From Thelephora terrestris (taxonomy: Eukaryota > Basidiomycota > Agaricomycetes > Thelephorales > Thelephoraceae), in assembly GCA_015956445.1 (NCBI GenBank), contig WIUZ02000035.1, positions 1 to 51,182 of the forward strand: DNA of 51,182 nt. The letters are read 5' to 3'. Shown in pieces: positions 35,222-45,215 of the stretch; position 1 is the stretch's first letter, and every line of letters begins with the position of its first letter. Both the position numbers and the translations under genes were made by a program. The notes under the pieces were generated by a model, which worked only from the letters and a program-made list of their open reading frames with translations, searched no databases and had not been told where the DNA came from.

Positions 35222-36510
35222 ATGTTTGATCCCGTTAGAGAGTCCTGGTCAGACCAGTCACGGATCCCACACTCGATGTACTTTGAGGAAAAGACAAACT
35301 TCGCGGGGATTCTCATCGGCGGGATATTCTACGGTATGCGGACCCATGTATTCGTTCATCCGTACTCACCGCTCGATCTATCGCCCAAGGGATCGTCATC
35401 GTTCTGTTTTTCAAATGCATGGGCTTATTTCTCACTGGATCATTAAGTCTGCGGACCAAGTGGACGCTCGTGGCACACACCTCCGCCATCTTCTCGCTTG
35501 TGACGGTATACACGGCAATAAGCCTCAACATCCTGTCCGTCTCCCATGTCGATAACCGAGAATTCCCCGGTGCAGATGGTGCAGCACCCCCCGGGCCCCT
35601 CGGACACCAGTTTTACACCGACTTCGAGGCTGAAAACGTTGTGCGCACCCTCGCGTACGTGTTGAGCAGCTTGTTAGCCGATGGCCTTTTGGTAAGACTT
35701 TCATTGGAGTCAATCGCCCAAGTGTCTAACGGGGACCACTGCTCTCAAAGCTACATCGTTTCTGGGTCATTCATTCTATGAACCTCTGGATCGTCACTTT
35801 GCCATTTCTCGCATACCTCGCCTCGTTGAGTACGCGTCCGAGCCTTCCGCGACCTGACAGCGGTGCTCCTGGCTAACATCGATAATACAGCGTTTGGTAT
35901 TGTGCTGATCTACCAGACCTCACAACCGGACAAGAACCTTGGGAACACAGTCGCTGGCCTTGACCTTGGTTATCTGTTTTACCTAATTTCACCTTCGTTC
36001 AACATTCTCCTTACGCTCACGATCGTGCTGCGATGCATCGAACACAAAAGACAACTGCGGAAGGTTCTAGGGAATTCGTATAAGAATGGAGTGTATGATG
36101 ACATCATCGTCAGAATTATCGAGCCTTGTGCCCTGTACACGGTCAGCTTTCTCCTATATGCTGCACCCTGGGGTTCTGGGAGGATCGTTGCGGACATCTT
36201 CTTCCCAGCGTTCGTCCAGGTGCAGGTTCGTACCTCCTCGCCGTTTACATGCGCGATACAATATGACCATTGTGATGAACAGGTAATCGCTCCGCTCCTC
36301 GTCATTCTCCGAGTCGCCCAACGGCCATCACCGACCAGCGAGGAGACCGACTTCGAATCGGCTGTTTTCTTCAGCCAGGGGGATTCGGTAGGCCCGAATG
36401 AGATCCTTGCTGGTGTGACTCCCGCGGGACCGACGGACGCGAATGAAGGAGCTTCTGGCGAGCCTGGGTTTGGCGTTGAGGCTACTACTAGCGAAGTCAC
36501 CCCATTGTGA
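35222..36510 (+). CDS. 7TM-B, seven-transmembrane family protein
   Basis: Exons 35222-35333, 35390-35691, 35751-35829, 35891-36225 and 36283-36510 join in phase to 351 residues. Exon positions and phases match 7TM-A. The N-terminus (MFDPVRESWSDQSRIPHSMY) is shorter and lacks the NPNAPQIPY block; only 7TM-F shares this form, so B and F are a subgroup. The loop motif is kept as DNREFPGADG. The usual WLADGLL is SLLADGLL, and the usual YRCYVIY after it is HRFWVIH. The segment IIEPCALYTVSFLLY replaces LIESSALYAVS. The cytosolic-type tail is longer, about 60 residues, acidic and Thr/Pro-rich. It looks intact. Its function is unknown. Confidence 0.82.
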
Positions 36511-36784
36511 TGGGGCTTCGACCCGGGTTTTCACCCCGCGTTTGTAGGCAGATGAGCGTCGATTTTGGTTAATTTTTTATTATCATTTCGTGTTCATCGC
36601 GTGGCACTGGATACCATCACATCTATCGTGGATCCAAACACAAAAGTGGAGGTTCCAAGATGTACACAACTTACAAGCGGACACATGCTCGTCGGGTGCA
36701 CTGTCACCGTAACTTCTTGACTTACTCCGATGTGTGTGCTCCCGATGTTGAGGTGATTGGTTGTTGGTGGTAAATAGATACGTG

Positions 36785-37075
36785 CTTTTCGCCACGAAGA
36801 CTGGTCTAAGCGTTCTATAGTGAGTACCGCTCGAACACAATTCAGAAGACGTGGCATTCATGTATGCTGAATGTTAACTACGCTTACTGCTAGCCGATAG
36901 TCCCGCAGCAGGACCTCAACATATCTGAATTGGACGCCACAGTTTGGTGTGGCCCGTTCTTCCGTCTCTGGAGGCTTCTCGCCCTCTGGAAACCTGACAC
37001 AGACACCTGCTATCACCTGGAATCTGACGCTCGTCTTCTGATAACAAAATCGAGTTTTGAGACCCACTCAGCGAG
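36785..37075 (+). repeat. Segmental repeat, partial copy 2
   Basis: This copy matches 34560-34740 and 50205-50445, centred on GATAGTCCCGCAGCAGGACC at 36897. It stops before the part that leads into the 7TM gene in the other two copies. On the minus strand a frame containing GVCVRFPEGEK and QFRYVE(V/A)LLRDY is shared with the 50-kb copy (50524 to about 50250). This may be the remains of a coding element or simple DNA similarity. Confidence 0.7.
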
Positions 37076-37880
37076 GAAACGATACGCTGCTGCCGGTGAA
37101 AGAGTGCATGCTTACGGCTTGATAAATGATCGAAGGATACCTTCATCGCGCGTGATGTGGCGTGACGAATCCCACGGAGGGAAGGGAGTGATCCAAAAAT
37201 GAGCCCTAGAAGAGACTGTAAAGCATGCCCTGCGGTTTTTTATGAATTCGAAAATTCGAAAATCTCGGCTGATCATGAGAAACCGACGGCGGCGATGTCG
37301 GGGTAAAGAGAGGTGATGGGCAGGAGAGATTGACGCATCGTGTCTGTGTAGCAGACTGCTGTGGGAATCGCTTAAGACGACACTTTTGTTGAAGCGCTCT
37401 TGATGAGTTCTGCAGAAGTCGGGGGGACAGACATCAGCACAGGTCGCATTGAATGTGTGGGTAGGATCCGTTCGGTTTTTTCCGGAAACCTCCCGTCGTC
37501 AACTGCGTGGCGCGCGCTTACCCGATGCCATCGAAACCGTTTCCCCTCCTGCCTTGATCTCGCTAAGAACGAGATTACAATAGAAGGTATGTTGTACTCG
37601 TAACCACGTATCACGTTCGAAAGGCTGAGGTGTTTCATTGTCCCAGGTCATTACCGCATACATCCTGCGTCTCGCGCAATACGACGTGTCCGAGGGATGT
37701 TCTAAAAGGCTTGCGTCTTGTCGAACTCGAGTGAAGGCGAACATAGAATTGAAACTTTATCGATTATCGTGCCAGAAATGGGCGAATCTAAAGACAGAAC
37801 GACATACAGGTGTGCATACCTCTTGCCACCCCGTCGGAGTCGCGGCTGGTGCTGATTCTTTGCTAAGCCTTGGTAACAGA

Positions 37881-37892
37881 TGGTATCAAAGC
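37881..37892 (+). mobile_element. Possible LTR-retroelement primer-binding site
   Basis: TGGTATCAAAGC closely resembles the initiator-methionine tRNA primer-binding site used by many LTR retrotransposons (usual form TGGTATCAGAGC). It follows GGTAACA, compatible with an LTR ending in CA two bases earlier. No reverse transcriptase or second LTR is seen, so at most this is a stub. Confidence 0.25.
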
Positions 37893-38012
37893 GCAGAGAA
37901 TGCATGGCCCTGCGGAGGTTTTCGAACCAGAACTTGTTCTCATGGTCGTCGCGGGTTGTCGTACATCATGCATAACGCATCGTGCACCTTCGACTAGGCT
38001 CTCAATGCTCAG

Positions 38013-38020
38013 TTTATAAC
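38013..38020 (+). promoter_or_regulatory. TATA-like box of 7TM-C
   Basis: TTTATAAC stands 133 bp before the 7TM-C start codon. The identical octamer followed by TC stands 124 bp before 7TM-E. Confidence 0.5.
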
Positions 38021-38145
38021 TCCCTGATCCCCTTCACCGGCTCCCATTGAGCTCCGAGGTCCCCTTTCCCTTCGTTTTCATCTCCCTTCTACCCTACCTC
38101 TCCACTCCACCGAACCTGTTTCCTCCACCCGTACACTTTCAATCC

Positions 38146-39489
38146 ATGTCTGACTCTCTGGCAAAGCCCTGGTCCGATAATCCTTATGCTCCGCCGATCT
38201 CATACTCGCTGTACGTCGCGGAAAAAAACTATCTTGCCGGAGCTTTCATCGGCGCGATATTCTATGGTACGACTACCCATGTTTCTGCATAATATCCTTA
38301 CATTGTGTGTTGATCTGTCATTCTAGGGATAGTCGTTGTCCTGTTCTTCCGATGTATGGGCGCTTTGCTTCATCCCACCCATTGTGCAAGGGAGGGCGTC
38401 AGGTGGGCTCTCGTGGCCTACACTGCAACCATGTTCACGTTTGTGACGGTAAATATCACGACGATCCTGGACATCAAATCTATCTCTTACGTCGACAACC
38501 GAGGATTCCCAAGCACTGACGCATTAACCTCTGGGCCTTATGGATACTATGAACTTATATACTCCAAAGCAATTGCTGTCGTTCCTAATCTTATGTTCCT
38601 CTTGAACAACTGGCTAGCAGATGGTGTTTTGGCGAGTTTTTTGTTAGACTCAGCCACCTAGATAACTGATAAGGGCCACCCCTCCAGCTCTATCGTTGTT
38701 GTGTTATTTACGCCACCAACTACTGGGCCATCACCTTTCCATGCCTCATGTACCTCGCCTCTCTGGGTACGTGACCAAGTCGCGTTCTCCCCGAGCCCGC
38801 CGAGCTGCTCCCGGCTAACGTCTACTACAGCGATGGGTATAATATTAATCTACTATCAGGCCTCGGAATCGACCACTAGAGGCTGGAGCTCCGTGGCTAC
38901 AAGCTTCAATTATCCATATTTTGCGATTTCCCTTGGGCTCAACATCCTCCTCACCTCCATGATTGTTATGCGACTCGTGCTGCGCAGCAGATACATTCGA
39001 AATGCCATGGGGGCTCCAGCCATAACTAGCGGGTTATACAGGGCCATCCTCACCTTGCTCATCGAATCTTCTGCCCTTTACGCCGTTAGCTTTCTCCTCT
39101 TTATCGTACCTTGGGCTGCAGGTAGTTCCGTCTCGGGTATCTTTTCCCCAATCCTCGCAGATGTTCAGGTTCGTATTATTTGTCTTCCTGACTCATCACA
39201 ATTGGGGACGCCGTTGGCTGATGATGGTAACAAATAGGTCATCGCTCCGTTCTTCATAATCTTGCGAATCGCTGACAGAAGCGCGGTAACAAGTGACATC
39301 ACGGTCTCTGGGAGCTCCGCTTCAAATCAATCCAGGAGCCAAGGGGAGTCTGCGAGTAGTAACGAGATCCCTCCTGACGAGGATGCCTCGGGCTGCGTGG
39401 ATGCGCTTGGCAAGTCGCCTAGAAAGCTCAGTGTAGAGGTTGAGCCCGTCGTCGACGTCCATCAAGACCCATTTTCAAACGGTCCTTGA
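38146..39489 (+). CDS. 7TM-C, seven-transmembrane family protein
   Basis: Exons 38146-38266, 38327-38631, 38688-38766, 38831-39168 and 39238-39489 join in phase to 364 residues. The N-terminus MSDSLAKPWSDNPYAPPISY carries the family hallmark. The loop reads DNRGFPSTDA in place of DNREFPG, and the amphipathic third segment ends NNWLADGVL. LIESSALYAVSFLLF is kept. The tail (about 80 residues, Ser/Asp/Glu-rich) is the longest in the cluster. The second intron begins with GC (GCGAGT at 38632) where other readable copies have GT, so it is either a GC-AG intron or a donor mutation. The gene is tail-to-tail with 7TM-D, 431 bp away. Confidence 0.82.
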
Positions 39490-39920
39490 ATTCCAGCCTC
39501 GCTTTGGTGGAGACTTCTGCCTATTTCCTTCGCACTGGTTGTGATCCTCTTACGTTTTTATAGTCGAAAACTGACCGCTGCGTCGAGCATTTCAGCATCT
39601 CTGGACAACGATACCGCTTTCGCTGATGTTCATGGACCCTCACTCCTTTCATAGTTATTTCCTATCCTTTTCCTGAGCGTTTAGGGCCAAATTCCTTAGG
39701 ACTTTATTCCTTGTGCTATCCATTCGCGTATCAACTGTCTTTCTTTGGACCGCGCTTTTGTGTAATATCCCCCGTACTCATTATTTCCATTCCTTGCAAT
39801 CCTAGATCTCTCGTAATTCTTGTACCTTACGGGAAACAATAGTATCGGCGACGCTCGCAACTCTGATGTCCTTGGTGGTGGCCGTTTTACCGGTCTCTCG
39901 TTCATGCAAACAAAAATACG
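39490..39920. other. Convergent intergenic gap between 7TM-C and 7TM-D
   Basis: This 431-bp gap holds the two facing 3' ends. No gene, hairpin or repeat is evident. Confidence 0.5.
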
Positions 39921-41255
39921 TCACAAAGTGATTTCTTCGATAGTATTCTCAAGCCTGATACCATGTTCTTCCTGAGACCCTGCGTTTGTCTCCGTGTGGC
40001 TTCGGACCTCGGAATGCGCCTCGTCACCACTCGTCGACTCCGCTTGGGTCTTGAAATGAATCGAGCCTATATTCCCTGAGACGATCGCTTCGCTCGTCAA
40101 TGCTCTCCTGTTGGCCACCCGTAGGGTGATGAGGAACGGAGCGATGACCTGCGGGTTACCCTAATCAGAATCAAAACAGCACCAACGTCCCAAGGTTGAA
40201 GCGAGTCCAAAAAGCAGCACGAACCTGGAAATCACCGACGACGGCTGTGAAGATATTCGTAGCGGGGCTATCGGCAGCCCACGGCCCAATGTACAATAGA
40301 AAAGCGACGGCATAAGGGGCGGAAGACTCGATGAGCATCGTGACGACGGCCGTATACAATCCGTTGGTGAATCCGGCGGAGCCACCCATAGCGTTTCGGA
40401 CGTTCCTGCTGTGCAGGACGAGGCGTGTGGCGATCATTACCGTAAGGACGACGTTGAGCGCAACGGCAAGCGAGTAGTATGAAGTCCCGAAGTTGATTTC
40501 CGCGACGGCGGCGGCGCTATCGGTCAGCGGTTGTGAAACTCGGTAGAGGAACGCAATACCCATCGCTGTGCCAATGTCAAAAATCAGTCCTGTCGCGAGT
40601 CGTCGGTTCCTCATGGACTTGAGCACGTACCGACGGTGGCGAGGTACATCAGGAACGGGAAGGCGATGGCCCAGTAGTTCATGGCATAAATGATATAACA
40701 ACGGTATAGCTAAAGCGGCGGCAAAACGATCAGCACCTAGGCGACCGAGCTTGAAACGGGACACTTACCAGAAGGCCATCGGCTAGCCATTGGTTCAAGG
40801 GGAACATAACCTTGGGGAAATTCTCGATCGTATCGTAGTAGGTAAAGTACTGGTATCCGAGAGGCCCGGGAGGTAATGGGCCAGCGCCAGGGAATTCACG
40901 AGCATCGACGTAGGAAACGGATTGGGTCCTGAGGTGTATCGAAGCGGGTAGCGTGATGAACGAGAACATGGCAACGGTGTGGGCGATGAGACACCACTTT
41001 ACGCGCCTCTTCATGCGGTTATCTGGATTCAGCAACGCGCCCATGCATTGGAAGAATAGAACGATGACGATTCCTGAAATAACAGATTGAGCGTGGACGC
41101 GGACGTGAAGAAATGGGCACACAGATCAACGTACCGTAGAAGATTGCGCCAATAAGGACTCCGGCGAAATCCGACTTCTCCCCGAGGTACAAATCGTACG
41201 GGATCTGTGGAGCATTCGGATTGTCGGACCAGGGCTTTTCAGAGGAGTTGGACAT
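39921..41255 (-). CDS. 7TM-D, seven-transmembrane family protein (only minus-strand member)
   Basis: Exons in transcript order are 41255-41135, 41073-40769, 40709-40631, 40565-40225 and 40148-39921, which join in phase to 357 residues. The start is MSNSSEKPWSDNPNAPQIPY. Exon 2 gives IVIVLFFQCMGALLNPDNRM, and the usual loop motif DNREFPG is DAREFPG. Exon 3 is the same 79-nt size (LYRCYIIYAMNYWAIAFPFL). Exon 4 has MLIESSAPYAVAFLLYIGPW. The tail is polar, about 65 residues. It looks intact. As the only inverted member, it shows the cluster did not arise by simple head-to-tail duplication alone. Confidence 0.85.
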
Positions 41256-42118
41256 GGCTCAGTTGTTGATCGAAAGGGATTTCTCCTCGGGCCAGGTAGA
41301 ATGGGAGGGGATCAAGATGACCGGGAAAGAGCCCAGAGGTCAATGAAGAGAAGAGAAAGAGAGTTTACCGGGTCATATATAAACATTTGAGAGACCGAGT
41401 GAGGGCATACGGTGAGTAAAATGCGACACAACAGAAAAACGAAGGATTCCCAGTCTTGTCCGGTGACGTTCGGGGGCCACGTTCCCAATCATCGGATATC
41501 GCTCCACAAACGATTTAGATCAACACCTGTTGCATGCATACCCAGTACAGTAGGCCTGGGATTGGACGTTTGATAGAGTTGCAGTTCCATCTCTACCACT
41601 GGTCATATATCAATATTCAAATCTTTTCCCTCCAGCCAGATGCCGCTTTTAACCCAGGGTGTGTGTTCTCAGACTCTTGGCACCGTGTGCAAACAGTTGG
41701 AGGCACGTCGGTGGCAATGTCAGGGAACATACAATCGACAGCTCGAGTAACTTGAGACCGTGCCCTGCGTGGAACGTGAAAACGACAACATGTGATGAAG
41801 AACATGAACGTACAAGGACTCTCAGATGATTAAAAGGAATAGGTGTCTTTCCCATTGCTGCTGATTGACCTCGTGTGCAAGGGGTCATCAGCCCCCACGC
41901 CCAGTGATGCCCAGTGATGATGCTCATTTCCTCCTACCGCCCTCCAAGCTGCCAAAGAAAGGTCCGGCAAATCTATAAATGAGCAGGCAATCCAAGTCTG
42001 GATGTCATCCTGCACAGCAAAGCCACGACGGAACGATCGATCAAGTTAGGATGATCAGTGGTCCCGACGATGGATATCTTGCTGGGAAGGATGAGAAGGG
42101 TACCCAAATTATCACAAT
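41256..42118. other. Upstream region of 7TM-D and flanking gap
   Basis: The gap contains the 7TM-D promoter and, further out, a short minus-strand frame (about 42003-41830, opening DDIQTWIACSFIDLPDLSLA after a good acceptor) that could be a last exon of an unrecognised gene. I could not join it in frame to the open frame ending at 42119. Confidence 0.35.
41373..41383 (-). promoter_or_regulatory. TATA-like box of 7TM-D
   Basis: On the minus strand this reads TTTATATATGA, about 118 bp before the 7TM-D start codon, matching the position seen in the A, C and E copies. Confidence 0.55.
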
Positions 42119-42870
42119 TCAAAAACACTGACCATCAGCAACGAACTTTCCCACAATGTTCCGTTGAATTCCGGCATCCTTTTTTTGCACACTCGTAATT
42201 ATCATCGGGACGTGGATGGGTCCATAACTCGAGTCAGTCATCGCCTGTGCCTTCGACCTTGTTAGCAGCTTTGGATCGTCCGGGAAGTTCCATAGGAGGA
42301 CGAAACCTGGCACCTCATTTTGTTGCATGGGGTAGCTGACCGAAACGCGTCCTGAAAGAAGAACCCTCGAAAGAGGATGCGCATTGACCTGCGGCGAAAC
42401 ATTAGCCATGTAGGTCAGGCTTCCATTCAGGACCTGGTGAATGGGCGAATAGAATTCCGAATTTCCCTTGATGGTCCACAGCCACGACCCAGTTTCACCA
42501 CCATCACTCGTGGTATACTGAAAAGCAGATGGGAGAAGCTGGGGTCCCGTGCGCGATGGAAAATCGAACGATGAATTGCGTGGGAGCTTGTGGGAAACGA
42601 TCACGCCAAACGCTGTGATTGGCAGATCACAGTCACTTCCGCTCCCGTGCAACTCTCGACGACTCGATATGCAAGACCTAGTGGCCTGAGTGGGACCTTG
42701 AGGGCGCGAGGACACGATCCCAAGCATGTATACCTTCCTTCCCTCTCTGGTCGAATGCAAGGGTGGAAGGAGAACCAGAAGGGAGAACTTGAGGTAACGA
42801 AACGACGCGTACTGTGCAGTCAATTTGCATGAAGCAATGGCATAGAGCATCTCAGCTGAGAGGAAGGGTG
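42119..42870 (-). CDS. Hypothetical protein, open frame of unknown function
   Basis: A minus-strand frame is open from upstream of the C15 run (43069) to a stop at 42119. The most natural start is the ATG at about 42870-42868 (MLYAIASCKLTAQY), giving about 250 residues. The stretch from about 42600 to the stop has protein-like composition (FGVIVSHKLPRNSSFDFPS, GETGSWLWTIKGNSEFYS, VPGFVLLWNFPDDPKLL). A possible intron (GTATAC donor near 42735) may interrupt the 5' part. I recognise no domain. It could be a real gene, one exon of a longer one, or a chance frame. Confidence 0.35.
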
Positions 42871-42982
42871 GTCCCGCAGATGGTTCCGGCGGTGGAGAAA
42901 TATTCGTGAGCCTTTGGTATCTCAACACCTTGTGCGTCTTCAGCTGGACCCTTGGGCATTTACTGACCTTCCACACTCCACA

Positions 42983-42997
42983 CCCCCCCCCCCCCCC
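42983..42997 (+). repeat. C15 homopolymer
   Basis: Fifteen consecutive C residues. It is a likely site of length variation and of sequencing or assembly error. Any frame across it should be distrusted. Confidence 0.95.
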
Positions 42998-43079
42998 GAT
43001 CAGGGTCCAAGGCCTTCTGTTATCCCAACCCCTCCACCTACGTATCTGCTCACTATGCCCCCGAGTCATCTTCGATAAA

Positions 43080-43410
43080 GGTTCTTCTCGCCAACGTCAT
43101 CTGCAATGCAATGGGTCGGGTTCCGCGGTCATCCGCAACCGGACAAGGACAACCGGAACTCTCCGTTGTATACAACTTCGGCATTCCCTACCTCCGTTGG
43201 AACATGGGGTGTCCACCGTTGAGGCATCGTACCGATAAGAATTTAATCTCACTGCTTGCAGAGATTCAGGTTCGCCCTGCTTCCCACTGGCGCCCCACGA
43301 TCGTAAGAAATGGGTGGCTAATCATAATCACGAATAGTCCAGTGGTTCGTTCTTCATCGTTCTCCGTCAACCAGAGCACATCGAAAAGCGGCACTATCGC
43401 CTGTTCATAG
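43080..43410 (+). pseudogene. Relic of a 7TM-family gene
   Basis: Pieces of the family survive in order on the plus strand. GCCAACGTCAT near 43091 matches the end of intron 3 in 7TM-E (GCTAACGTCATCGAT). Next come FGIPYL, equivalent to the GIPYFS segment at the start of exon 4, and then LLAEIQ followed by a GTTCGC donor, as at the end of exon 4 in the other copies. The fifth and sixth membrane segments between them are deleted. A remnant of intron 4 ends AATAG before a decayed exon 5. No working protein is possible. Confidence 0.6.
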
Positions 43411-44510
43411 GAGCGAAGTAGGCGGGTGACGATGAGCCCATCCATTCAACAGTTTAGCCGAGCCTAGGCCGCACGTCCCTTAGTGTTTCCCTCCCCTTTT
43501 ACCTCGTTACCTTCCAAGTTCAACGTTCACCCCCCGACTTACCATAGGCCAGCCTTTCAATGTTATCTTTGTTTACAACTTTGTCGTGGACGGGGTTCCC
43601 ATTGGTGCCCTGAGTTCTGATCGGGAGTAGGAAGTCTGGAGACTTGGAATGAGAAAGGGAGTACGGAGGAGCTATTTTTCAGTCGCTTCGTGCCCCGCGA
43701 ATGCTGGAAAACCCATCTTGTATTCGGTCGTGAGCGGTTAGTTGACCTCCTTCGAGGAAGAGGGGATTACAGCGGTGAGTTATCGTATTCCTGCTCATCT
43801 TTCTCTATCTCGTTCCCTGTAACAGTGGGCCGCCTTCTTTTTCCATTAGACTCACACCAAAACCTGATTACCCAAAACACCCCCGTTCGACCACCTGGCG
43901 TTCTGTATAGAACTTGACCAGTAATAGAACGTCCGGGGAATATTCTATCTTCTATGATCCCACTGTGCCAGTTCACCGCGTGATCTGTGAGGTCTCGTAA
44001 GGCCTTGAAGACTGAACCGACTAGTACCAATGGGGAATCCCCGCGTGTGACTTAAACTTTGAGGCGGCCGGGCATCTGAATTCAGCGGGGAAGTCAATGG
44101 GAGGGCCACTAGCCTGTGACCGTGGCCCTGTTGACCCACTTCCCCTCTCCAGCCTCAATCCTCGAAAATGGAAGTGTGGCTGGATTACCCAACGCCCCTG
44201 GATGATAAGTATATAAACTCTCGAGAGTTGCAGGCGAAGGCTTTCCTCCATCGACCTGGATCTCTTCTCAAAGAGTCGGTCGGTCCCACCTGCTTGAACG
44301 CGGCCGGTTCGAGCTGGAGTGGCGATCCCCTCTCGCTGGTTCACCGCCAGCATTGCTTGGGATTGTCATCCGGCGGAGCGGTGGTTCCCTATGTTCGAAA
44401 AGTCAGTCGCTTCTTACTTTCTGAGTACCTGATGCTTACACCACATTAAATTTGTTACTAGCTCCTAGGAGTCCCTGACTATTGAATAGTGAATAACTGA
44501 GATTATATAC
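43411..44510. other. Intergenic, no supportable gene
   Basis: There is no recognisable domain on either strand. A plus-strand frame of 93 codons (44168-44449) starts at an ATG but has no family resemblance that I can see. The right end borders the tandem repeat array. Confidence 0.4.
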
Positions 44511-45215
44511 GTGGTCAGACACCCGTCGCCACAAATGAAGATTGCTTCATCAGCTTGTCTATCATGATAGTATATCTATCGTTGACTTCTGTGAGTGTAT
44601 ATTTTTTGGTTTCCTGCCGCGTTACGTGCTGATCGAAAGTTGAAAAGCTGACGGCTTACCAGTCATTTCTCGAGGAAATGAGATTTTATCAGATTGACAT
44701 GTGGTCAGACATCTGTCGCCACATATGAATATTGCATTGTAAGGTTGTCCGCCATGATGGTACATTTACCCTTGGCTTCTGTGAGCATATGTTTTTTTTG
44801 GCTTGCCGTCGTGTTGTGCGGATTGAAAAGCTGATGGCTTACCAGACATTTCTCGAGGAAATGAGATTCTATTAAATTGACATGTGGCAGACATCTGTCG
44901 CCACATAGTAGCCTATGAATATTGCATCATAGGGTTGTCCGCCATGATGGTACATCTACCCTTGGCTTTTGTGAGCATATGTTTTGTGGCATGCTGTCGC
45001 GTTGTGCGGATTGAAAAGGTGACGGCTTACCTGAAGTTTCTCAAAGAAATGAGATCATACTGAATTGACACGTTATCAGACATCCGTAATTTGGCAATCA
45101 TCGTAAAGATGTATGTCACGGCAGTATAGTCATAGTCGGCGGTGTGAGTGTATATTTTTTGGTCTTCTGTCTCGTTATGTCTCGGTTGAAATGCTGATGG
45201 GCCAATGCTTCGTTT
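44511..45215 (+). repeat. Tandem array of about 187-bp units (3.7 copies)
   Basis: Units start at about 44511 (GTGGTCAGAC), 44701 (the same decamer), 44884 (GTGGCAGAC) and 45072 (GTTATCAGAC), so the periods are 190, 183 and 188 bp. Each unit carries, in order, CATC(C/T)GTCGCCACA, ATGAATATTGCAT, CATGATGGTACAT, a T-rich TATGTTTTTT stretch, GATTGAAAAG, GACGGCTTACC and AGAAATGAGAT-like sequence, diverging from copy to copy. The fourth unit is incomplete and the most diverged. The array is AT-richer than its surroundings and has no shared long frame. Confidence 0.85.

Larger units (their letters stand above)
36511..38012. other. Intergenic between 7TM-B and 7TM-C
   Basis: This gap contains the third partial copy of the segmental repeat (36785-37075) and a possible retroelement primer-binding site at 37881. 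I see no gene. The minus-strand frame 37067-36858 (GVCVRFPEGEKPPETEERA) belongs to the repeat. Confidence 0.5.

Noticed and set aside
42119-43069. Full 316-codon minus-strand frame as one gene
   Set aside because: Its first part translates straight through the C15 run as poly-glycine and reaches no convincing start. Only the part after the ATG near 42870 was kept, at low confidence.
44511-45215. CRISPR array
   Set aside because: The repeat unit is about 187 bp with no short repeat/spacer alternation, and the organism is eukaryotic.
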